A stretch of DNA of 10,965 nt, from positions 1-10,965 of the forward strand of contig CAKTZN010000051.1 of assembly GCA_934635545.1 (NCBI GenBank), written 5' to 3'. This document shows positions 5,078 to 10,965 of this stretch, piece after piece. This stretch comes from an uncultured Oscillospiraceae bacterium (GTDB lineage Bacteria; Bacillota; Clostridia; Oscillospirales; Oscillospiraceae). How positions within the stretch are numbered: the stretch's first letter is position 1; each line of letters begins with the position of its first letter. A program made the translations under genes and the position numbers. The notes below the pieces were generated by a model, which saw only the letters and a program-made list of their open reading frames with translations, had not been told where the DNA came from and made no database searches.

Positions 5078-6961
5078 ATGTCTCGATACCGCGGCTTGAT
5101 CGTGCTGCTGATGGATGTGGCCATGATCTTTTTCTGTAATTTTGCCGTCTTCCTTTCCGCGCTGTCCACCGGCGATGTCCGCTTCTATAATCTGGTGATG
5201 CACATCGGCCTTCTGACCGTGTGCGTGCTGATCTTCCAGCTTGCGCTGCGCACCTACAACACCCTGTGGCGCTATGCCGAAAGCCGGGAGTATCTGACGC
5301 TGCTGGGCGGCATGGGACTGGGCTTCGCCTTGTACGCCGTCATCAACCTGATGATGGGCATGAGCCTCATCTGGATCAGCGGCGCGCTGACCGGCACCGC
5401 CGTGGCGCTGCTGATCATGCTGGCCTACCGGTTCATCTACCGCATCTACCGCCGCCATGTCACCGGCATCAACCAGACGCGGCAGACCTACGCCGCCATC
5501 GTGGGCGGCGGCTCCGCCGGTGCCGCGCTGCTCAGTGAGCTGAACGACCACGTTTACAGCCGCTTCAAGCCCTACTGCATCATCGACGACTCCTATGAAA
5601 AGCGGGACAAGCGGATCCACGGCGTCCCGGTGCTGGGCCCCATCCAGCAGATGGACGAGATCCTGGCCGACACGCCGGTGACCGACGTGATCATGGCCAT
5701 CCAGAACCTGACGCCGGAGCGCCGCCGCGAGATCCTGGAGCTGTGCGCCGCCACGGGACGACGCGTCCATGTGCTGGGCGATCCCGTCACCGCCGTGGAC
5801 AAGAGCGGCAGCCGCAGCGCGCCTACCGTCCGCGAGGTGGAGATCGAAGATCTGCTGGGCCGCCAGCCGGTGACGCTGGACAACCCCCGCATCGCCTCCT
5901 TCATCCAGGGCAAGACCGTGCTGGTCACAGGCGGCGGCGGCTCCATCGGCTCCGAGCTGTGCCGCCAGATCGCCGAATACCGGCCCAGCCGCCTGGTGAT
6001 CCTGGACATTGCGGAAAATACCACCTATGAGCTGCAGAACGACCTGCTGTACAAATACGGCGACACCCTGAACATGAGCGTAGAGATCGCCTCCGTCCGG
6101 GACAAGAAGCGGCTGGAGCAGATCTTCGACACCTATCGTCCCCAGGTGGTGTTCCACGCGGCGGCCCACAAGCATGTGCCCCTGATGGAGGGCAGTCCCG
6201 CCGAGGCGGTGAAGAACAACGTGTTCGGCACCTACAACACCGCCCTGACCGCCCGGGAGTACGGCGCGGAGAAGTTCGTGCTGATCTCCACCGACAAGGC
6301 CGTGAACCCCACCAACGTGATGGGCGCCACCAAGTACCTGTGCGAGCAGGTGCTGCAGGGCCTGCGCCGTGAGGGCGGCACCGAGTTCGCCGCCGTCCGG
6401 TTCGGCAACGTGCTGGGCTCCAGCGGCTCTGTGATCCCCCTGTTCAAGAAGCAGATCGCCCACGGCGGCCCCGTCACCGTCACCGACAAACGCATCGTGC
6501 GCTATTTCATGACCATTTCCGAGGCTGTCCAACTGGTGCTGGAGGCCGGCTCCTTCGCCCACAGCGGCGAGGTGTTCGTGCTGGACATGGGTGAGCCGGT
6601 GCATATCCTGGAGCTGGCGGAGAAGATGATCCGCCTGTCGGGCTACACCCCCTATGTGGATATCGAGATCCGGGAGGTGGGCCTGCGCCCCGGCGAAAAG
6701 CTCTATGAGGAGCTGCTGATCTCCGACCGGAACCTGCACCAGACGGAGAACGCCAAGATCTTCGTGGAGGAGCGTCCCGCCGTGGACAGCAGCCAGCTCT
6801 GCTGGCTGCTGGAGCAGCTACGCGTAGCTGCCGACAGCAATGACGCCCGCCAGGTGGTGGCCCGTCTCCATGAATTGGTGCCCGCCTTCCGCACGCCGGA
6901 GGAGGTCAACGGCGCCGCCATTCTGGCCATGGAGCAGGCGGTCCGCAAGGAGGTCGTATGA
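5078..6961 (+). CDS. Membrane-bound nucleotide-sugar 4,6-dehydratase/epimerase (FlaA1/CapD/PglF/WbpM type)
   Basis: 627 residues, the usual size of the large membrane form. The N-terminus has about four membrane helices (roughly residues 5-125). A first Rossmann-like domain follows (about 135-265, with IVGGGSAGAALLSEL). The catalytic short-chain-dehydrogenase domain begins near 278 with the NAD(P) loop TGGGGSIGSE at 284-293. The active-site block ISTDKAVNPTNVMGATK (403-419) has M415 and K419 where SDR enzymes usually have Tyr and Lys; this Met variant is typical of WbpM/PglF-type dehydratases. PVHILELAEKMI and GLRPGEKLYEELL are the conserved C-terminal motifs. Family members convert UDP-GlcNAc to a 4-keto-6-deoxy sugar, the first step to bacillosamine- or QuiNAc/FucNAc-type sugars that often prime surface glycans. 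The exact sugar is not decided by sequence. It is first in the operon, and its stop overlaps the next ATG (ATGA). Confidence 0.93.
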   Translation: MSRYRGLIVLLMDVAMIFFCNFAVFLSALSTGDVRFYNLVMHIGLLTVCVLIFQLALRTYNTLWRYAESREYLTLLGGMGLGFALYAVINLMMGMSLIWISGALTGTAVALLIMLAYRFIYRIYRRHVTGINQTRQTYAAIVGGGSAGAALLSELNDHVYSRFKPYCIIDDSYEKRDKRIHGVPVLGPIQQMDEILADTPVTDVIMAIQNLTPERRREILELCAATGRRVHVLGDPVTAVDKSGSRSAPTVREVEIEDLLGRQPVTLDNPRIASFIQGKTVLVTGGGGSIGSELCRQIAEYRPSRLVILDIAENTTYELQNDLLYKYGDTLNMSVEIASVRDKKRLEQIFDTYRPQVVFHAAAHKHVPLMEGSPAEAVKNNVFGTYNTALTAREYGAEKFVLISTDKAVNPTNVMGATKYLCEQVLQGLRREGGTEFAAVRFGNVLGSSGSVIPLFKKQIAHGGPVTVTDKRIVRYFMTISEAVQLVLEAGSFAHSGEVFVLDMGEPVHILELAEKMIRLSGYTPYVDIEIREVGLRPGEKLYEELLISDRNLHQTENAKIFVEERPAVDSSQLCWLLEQLRVAADSNDARQVVARLHELVPAFRTPEEVNGAAILAMEQAVRKEVV

Positions 6962-7701
6962 TCGACCTGCACTGCCATATGCTGCCCGACGTGGACGACG
7001 GCGCCGCCACAGAGGAGGAGGCCCTGCTGATGGCCCGTGTGGCCGTGGACAGCGGCGTCACCGCCGTGGCGCTGACGCCCCACTGCAACGTGCCGGAGCA
7101 GTTCGGCAACTACCGTGACGACCGGCTGGAGGAACGCTTCCGCCGTTTTGAAGCGCTGCTGCGCCGGGAGAACATCCCCCTGACGGTCTATCCCGGCATG
7201 GAGGTCTTTGCCACGCCGGAGCTGCCCCGTCTGCTGGACGAGGGCGCGCTGCTGACCCTGGGCGGCAGCCGGTACCTGCTGGTGGAGTTCGCCTTCGGCG
7301 AATCCGACTGGTTCGCCGACGATATCCTGCACCGGATCCAGCGCCGCGGCCTGACCCCGGTGGTGGCCCATCCCGAGCGGTACTATTTCATCCAGGACGA
7401 CCCCCGCCACCTGCTGCACTGGGCCAACGCGGGCTATGTGCTCCAGCTCAACAAGGGCAGCTTTTTCGGCATGTTCGGCCGTTACGCCGCCCAGGCGGCC
7501 CACTGGTGCCTGGACTGCGGCTGCCTGCATCTCATCGGCAGCGACGCCCACAGCCCCTATCGCCGGACGCCCCGGCTCAGCGACATCTACGATCTGGTGG
7601 CAGACACCGTCTCTCCGGAAACGGCCCGCCTGCTGCTGCACGATAACCCCGCCGCCATCCTGCGCGGCGGCACCGTCTATCCCGCCATGGCCCAATTCTG
7701 A
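6958..7701 (+). CDS. cpsB: CpsB/CapC-type protein-tyrosine phosphatase (PHP superfamily)
   Basis: 247 residues, normal for the family, probably cytoplasmic with no signal peptide. PHP metal ligands are all visible: H5 and H7 in MIDLHCHMLPDVDDG, H42 in TPHCN, E82 in YPGMEVFATPEL, H138 in VVAHPERY, and D196 and H198 in GSDAHSP. Relatives such as pneumococcal CpsB are metal-dependent phosphatases that remove phosphate from the tyrosine-rich tails of BY-kinases, resetting polymer chain-length control. The two BY-kinase fusions downstream are the obvious targets. The ATG overlaps the stop of the dehydratase gene, with AAGGAGG (6947-6953) inside the end of that gene, so translation is likely coupled. 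Confidence 0.93.
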   Translation: MIDLHCHMLPDVDDGAATEEEALLMARVAVDSGVTAVALTPHCNVPEQFGNYRDDRLEERFRRFEALLRRENIPLTVYPGMEVFATPELPRLLDEGALLTLGGSRYLLVEFAFGESDWFADDILHRIQRRGLTPVVAHPERYYFIQDDPRHLLHWANAGYVLQLNKGSFFGMFGRYAAQAAHWCLDCGCLHLIGSDAHSPYRRTPRLSDIYDLVADTVSPETARLLLHDNPAAILRGGTVYPAMAQF

Positions 7702-7732
7702 GCTTTGATTCTTTCGACCCCGAGGTGTAGCT

Positions 7733-8536
7733 ATGAAGCGACTTCGCATCATGATCCTGGCGCTGCTGGCGCTTTCTCTTGTGCTGCTGGGCGTATCCAG
7801 CGGCGTGCGCCTGCTGTCCAAAGACCGCACGCTCCCCGTTATCGAATGTGACCAGCAGGAGCTGCGGGTCAGTACAAAGGACGGCGCCGATGCCCTTCTG
7901 CAGGGCGTCACCGCCCGCGACGACAAGGACGGCGACCTGACGGACGCCATCGTGGTGGAGCAGATTGCCGGTACCGGCCAGGCCGGAAAGGTCACCGTCA
8001 CCTACGCGGTGGCGGACAGCGACCACCATGTGGTCTCCTGCACCCGCACCGTGGTCTATACGGACTACGTCTCCCCCCGCTTCTCCCTCAGCGCGCCGCT
8101 GATCTATGACGTGGGCGAGTCGCTGCAGGTGCGTGACCGGCTGGGCGCGTCGGATCTGATCGACGGCGCGCTGACCGACCGCATCAAGATCAATGCCAGC
8201 TCCCTGTCCACCAACTATGTGGGACGCTTCCCCCTGACCATGGAGGTCACCAACTCCCTGGGCGACACCGCCTCGCTGACGCTGGACGTGGTGGTGCGCG
8301 AGAGCGACCGGGGCGCGCCGGAGATCGAGCTGACGCAGTACCTGCTGTACCTGAAACAGGGCGCCGACCTGGATCCCATGGAATATGTGGACAGCGTCAC
8401 CGGCGGCGAGGATTATAGCGTGACCGCCGCCCTGCCCGAGGGCGGGCTGCGCAGGGGCGTCAACGAAGTGACCTATTCCTGCACAGGCATCACCGGCCTG
8501 ACCGGGACCACCACCCTGTATGTGATCGTGGAGTGA
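7733..8536 (+). CDS. Membrane-anchored protein with three DUF5011-like Ig repeats
   Basis: 267 residues. MKRLR followed by a Leu-rich helix (about 6-28) gives a signal anchor, so the body lies outside the membrane. Three related beta-rich units follow at about 34-110, 114-189 and 195-267. Unit 1 has the DUF5011/Cry22-like pattern LPVIECD, then ARDDKDGDLTDAIVV, VTYAVADSD and TRTVVYTDYVSP. Unit 2 repeats it as SPRFSLS, DLIDGALTDRI, GRFPLTMEVTNSLGD and LDVVVRESD. Unit 3 (APEIELTQYLLYLKQG onward) is the most divergent and closes the protein. There is no catalytic motif or sorting signal. GAGG lies 7 bases before the ATG. Its place between the phosphatase and the kinases suggests a role in polymer assembly or export, for example as an extracytoplasmic scaffold, but that is inference. 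The fold call is fairly good; the function is unknown. Confidence 0.75.
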   Translation: MKRLRIMILALLALSLVLLGVSSGVRLLSKDRTLPVIECDQQELRVSTKDGADALLQGVTARDDKDGDLTDAIVVEQIAGTGQAGKVTVTYAVADSDHHVVSCTRTVVYTDYVSPRFSLSAPLIYDVGESLQVRDRLGASDLIDGALTDRIKINASSLSTNYVGRFPLTMEVTNSLGDTASLTLDVVVRESDRGAPEIELTQYLLYLKQGADLDPMEYVDSVTGGEDYSVTAALPEGGLRRGVNEVTYSCTGITGLTGTTTLYVIVE

Positions 8537-8545
8537 GGATACCAT

Positions 8546-10063
8546 ATGGAAGAACAAACGACCATCCGCTGGGCTGATCTCAGTCCGGTCTGTCTCATCC
8601 GCCGGGTGCTGATGGAGCTGCCCTCCATCCTGGCGGTGGGCCTTATCGCGGCGCTGCTGACCGCCGCCGCCATGCAGAGCTTTTATAAGCCCCAGTACAC
8701 CGCCTCCGCCACCGTGGCGGTCAACGTGAAGAACAGCAGCTATTCCGCCCTGTACTCCAACCTGACCACCACCTCCGAGATCGCCAGCACCTTCACCGGC
8801 CTGTTCGGCAGCGACGTGTTCCGCGACCTGTCCGCCGACCGGCCCGGCAGCGAACAGCTCTCCGGCCGGCTGGAGGCTTCCACGGTGCCGGAGACCAACA
8901 TCCTGCTGCTGACGGTCACGGCGGACGACCCCGTCTCCGCCTTCCGCACCCTGCGCTTCTGGCTGGACAACTACGACGCCGTGTCCCAGCATGTGTTCCA
9001 GAACGTGGTGCTGCGTGAGCTGGACGCCCCCTCCGTGCCCCGTGCGCCCTCCAATCCCCTGCACCTGGGCGGCGCGGTGAAGCGGGCCTTCCTCATCGGC
9101 GCGGCGGGCATGACCCTGGCGCTGCTGGTGATGGCGGTGCTGTCCGATACCGTACAGACCTCCGACGCCGTGCGCCACAAGGTGGACGCCCGGCTGTTCG
9201 CCACCATCCACCATGAGGAGAAGAACAAGACGCTCCGCTCCCGGCTGAAGCGCAATAAGAAGGGCCTGCTGATCACCATGCCGGGCACCGGCTTCTACTT
9301 TACCGAGGAGATCGAAAAGCTGGCCTCCAAGGTGAACCACTCCGCCCAGCGCAGCGGCGGCAAGGTACTGCTGGTCACCAGCGTGGCGGAAAACGAGGGC
9401 AAATCCACCGTGGCGGCCAACCTGGCTCTGTCCCTGGCCCAGCAGGGCAAAAAGGTCCTGCTGATCGACGCCGACCTGCACAAGGCGTCCCAGTACAAGC
9501 TCTTCGGCCGCGAGGACGCGCCGGAGCTGTCCCGCATGCTGGCCGGCTCCCAGCCGGTGCAGCCGGAGTATCTGGAGAAGGAGAAGCTCTCCGCGATCTT
9601 CTCCATCCGCGCCTGCGCCGGCGCCTCCGAGCTGCTGTCCTCCGCCCAGATGCACCAGCTTCTGGCGGACATGCGGCAGAAGATGGATATGATCATCATC
9701 GATACCCCGCCCATGGCCATGTTCTCCGACGCGGAGACCCTGGCGGACGAGGCGGATCTGTCGGTGCTGGTCATCCGGCAGGACTGCGTCAGCGCCCAGC
9801 GCATCAATGATGCTGTGGACGCCCTGAACCAGTGCGCCGCCCACTTCCTGGGCTGCGTGTTCAACGACGTGCGCCATCTGTCCCTGCCCGCCGCCGGACA
9901 CGGCTACGGGTATGGCTACGGCTACGGATACGGCGGCTATGGCTATGGCCGCCGGGGCTATGGCTACGGCGGATACGGCTATGGCGGCTACGGCAGCTAT
10001 GGCAAGACGAAAAAGCATCATCACGAAACGGGGGAGGACACGCATGGATCAACAAAAGCTTGA
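8546..10063 (+). CDS. Wzz-type chain-length domain fused to a divergent BY-kinase with Gly-Tyr tail
   Basis: 505 residues. A Wzz domain is bounded by TM1 (about 24-45) and TM2 (about 182-203), the latter preceded by Pro-rich PSVPRAPSNP. A cytoplasmic BY-kinase ATPase domain runs from about 250 to 445: Walker A AENEGKST with K286, Walker A' LLIDADLHK with D308 and D310, Walker B IIIDTPP with D386. Residues 454-485 carry 13 tyrosines in Gly-Tyr repeats; BY-kinases autophosphorylate such tails, and phosphorylation state controls polymer length. Oddities: the P-loop has Glu-Asn where Pro-Gly is usual, and the EX2RX2R oligomerisation motif is replaced by E255, K258 and K262 in TEEIEKLASK. Regulator and kinase are in one chain, whereas many Firmicutes split them (CpsC and CpsD). 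The ribosome site GAGG lies 8 bases before the ATG. Kinase activity is inferred. Confidence 0.88.
   Translation: MEEQTTIRWADLSPVCLIRRVLMELPSILAVGLIAALLTAAAMQSFYKPQYTASATVAVNVKNSSYSALYSNLTTTSEIASTFTGLFGSDVFRDLSADRPGSEQLSGRLEASTVPETNILLLTVTADDPVSAFRTLRFWLDNYDAVSQHVFQNVVLRELDAPSVPRAPSNPLHLGGAVKRAFLIGAAGMTLALLVMAVLSDTVQTSDAVRHKVDARLFATIHHEEKNKTLRSRLKRNKKGLLITMPGTGFYFTEEIEKLASKVNHSAQRSGGKVLLVTSVAENEGKSTVAANLALSLAQQGKKVLLIDADLHKASQYKLFGREDAPELSRMLAGSQPVQPEYLEKEKLSAIFSIRACAGASELLSSAQMHQLLADMRQKMDMIIIDTPPMAMFSDAETLADEADLSVLVIRQDCVSAQRINDAVDALNQCAAHFLGCVFNDVRHLSLPAAGHGYGYGYGYGYGGYGYGRRGYGYGGYGYGGYGSYGKTKKHHHETGEDTHGSTKA
9902..10003 (+). repeat. Gly-Tyr codon repeat in the first BY-kinase tail
   Basis: Alternating GGN and TAC/TAT codons encode repeated GY and GGY units with 13 tyrosines in 32 residues (454-485). 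Codons mix TAC with TAT and GGC with GGG and GGA, so the repeat is kept at protein level and is not a simple recent DNA expansion. It is the presumed autophosphorylation tail and target of the CpsB-like phosphatase. Confidence 0.85.
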
Positions 10064-10965
10064 CCGTCAGGACGAAAGCTATATCGACCTCTCCCGGCTG
10101 ATGCACGAGTTCTGGTCGGTGCTGCGGCGGCTGTACTGGATCCCCCTGGCCCTGATGCTGGCGGTGGGTCTCCTGTGGCTGCTGCGGAGCTGGCGGGCCT
10201 ATACCCCCATGTACGCCAGCGAGGTGACCTTCACCATCCAGTTGAACACCGGCAGCACGTCGGATATCTCCGGCGGCTCCAGCTACTACGACAAATCCAC
10301 CGCCGAGCAGCTCAGCAAGACCTTCCCCTATCTGGTGCAGTCGGATTACTTCTATACCCGCCTGCGGCAGGCTCTGGGCGTGGACGTCATCAACGGCACC
10401 ATCACCGCGTCCACCGTGCCGGACACCAACCTGTTCAAGCTGCGGGTCACCAGCCCCGATCCCAAGGACGCCCTGGCCATTCTCCAGGCCGTTATCCAGG
10501 TCTATCCCCAGGCGGCGGACTACGTCGTCGGCAGCACCGCCATGGATCTGCTGACCGAGCCGGTGGAGGCTTCCGCCCCCTATAACAGCTTCCGTCCCGT
10601 TCGCAGCGCCTGCAAGGGCGCGCTGATCGGACTTGCCCTGGGCCTGCTGCTTCTGCTGGCCATCGCCGCCATACGCCGCACTGTCCGCACCGGCGAGGAT
10701 GTGCGCCTGAAGCTGAACCAGGAGTGCCTGGGCACCCTGCCCGCCGTCACCTTCAAGCGGCGGAAGAACAGCGCCAACGAGCTGCTGTCCATCCATAACC
10801 CCCGCGTCCCCGGCTCCTATCAGGAGGGCATCCGCGCCCTGCGGGGCAAAGTGCTGCGCGCCCTGGGCGACACAGGCCGCAAGGTCATTCTGGTAACCAG
10901 CACCATGCCCGGCGAGGGCAAAACCACCGTGGCCTGCAACCTGGCCCAGTCCCTCAGCCGCAACG
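10044..10965 (+). CDS. Second Wzz-BY-kinase fusion, canonical type (C-terminus off window)
   Basis: 307 complete codons to the right edge. A cytoplasmic start (MDQQKLDRQDESYIDLSRL) leads to TM1 at about 32-51, an extracytoplasmic Wzz region with STVPDTNLFKLRVTSPDP (compare STVPETNILLLTVTADDP in the first copy), Pro-containing APYNSFRPVR, and TM2 at about 192-212. The kinase domain begins with the canonical EX2RX2R motif (E261, R264, R267 in EGIRALR) and a classical Walker A, MPGEGKTT, with K293. Walker A', Walker B and any Tyr tail lie beyond the window. The start lies 20 bases inside the first kinase gene, with GGGGAGG 6 bases upstream, so translation of the pair is coupled. It is a diverged tandem paralogue, probably the ordinary kinase of the pair. 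Confidence 0.9.
   Translation, partial: MDQQKLDRQDESYIDLSRLMHEFWSVLRRLYWIPLALMLAVGLLWLLRSWRAYTPMYASEVTFTIQLNTGSTSDISGGSSYYDKSTAEQLSKTFPYLVQSDYFYTRLRQALGVDVINGTITASTVPDTNLFKLRVTSPDPKDALAILQAVIQVYPQAADYVVGSTAMDLLTEPVEASAPYNSFRPVRSACKGALIGLALGLLLLLAIAAIRRTVRTGEDVRLKLNQECLGTLPAVTFKRRKNSANELLSIHNPRVPGSYQEGIRALRGKVLRALGDTGRKVILVTSTMPGEGKTTVACNLAQSLSRN

Noticed and set aside
5051..6739. A 562-codon open frame antisense to the dehydratase
   Set aside because: It has the same artefact composition (Gly, His, Asp, Ala) and runs across the operon promoter. The sense gene has full family motifs.
7577..10045. An 822-codon open frame antisense to the phosphatase, Ig-repeat and first kinase genes
   Set aside because: It is rich in His, Gln and Gly, has no domain, and lies opposite three well-supported genes. 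High GC at third codon positions opens such antisense frames.

Overview
This GC-rich, low-repeat stretch looks like a Gram-positive Firmicute of the class Clostridia, probably a gut Oscillospiraceae-type organism. That placement is an inference. It rests on a class B sortase with its own sorting-signal protein, an LCP (LytR-CpsA-Psr) ligase, a CpsB-type PHP phosphatase, strong AGGAGG-like ribosome sites and housekeeping promoters with 17-base spacers. No RNA gene, insertion sequence, phage gene or CRISPR array was seen. The window is a cell-surface assembly locus read in two directions from a divergent promoter region at about 4803-5077.

Leftward (minus strand), from the centre to the left edge, there are four genes. 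The first encodes a 72-residue pre-protein with a signal peptide and an SPQTG sorting signal. A strong hairpin follows, then a class B sortase, then an LCP-family ligase overlapping or abutting it, then a textbook intrinsic terminator at 2609-2637. Beyond the terminator, a separate promoter at 2524-2552 drives a structured leader of about 175 bases. The leader contains a possible 30-codon upstream ORF whose stop overlaps the start of a large secreted GH20-family glycosidase. The glycosidase carries Ig-like modules and runs off the left edge of the window.

Rightward (plus strand), a near-perfect promoter (TTGACT-17-TATAAT) starts a tightly packed exopolysaccharide or capsule operon. In order it holds a membrane-bound FlaA1/CapD/PglF-type nucleotide-sugar 4,6-dehydratase, a CpsB-type phosphotyrosine phosphatase, a membrane-anchored protein of three DUF5011-like Ig repeats, and two tandem fusions of a Wzz chain-length domain with a BY-kinase. 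The first kinase has an unusual P-loop, lacks the usual EX2RX2R motif and ends in a Gly-Tyr repeat. The second has canonical motifs and is cut by the right edge.

A working picture (inference) is that the right-hand operon makes and length-controls a glycopolymer, with its kinase phosphorylation reversed by the CpsB phosphatase. The left-hand LCP enzyme could attach a glycopolymer to peptidoglycan, and the sortase attaches proteins. The most unusual items are the tiny sortase substrate (a predicted mature anchored peptide of only about 19 residues), the divergent tandem BY-kinases, and a compositionally different, Tyr-rich block nested inside an Ig-like domain of the glycosidase.
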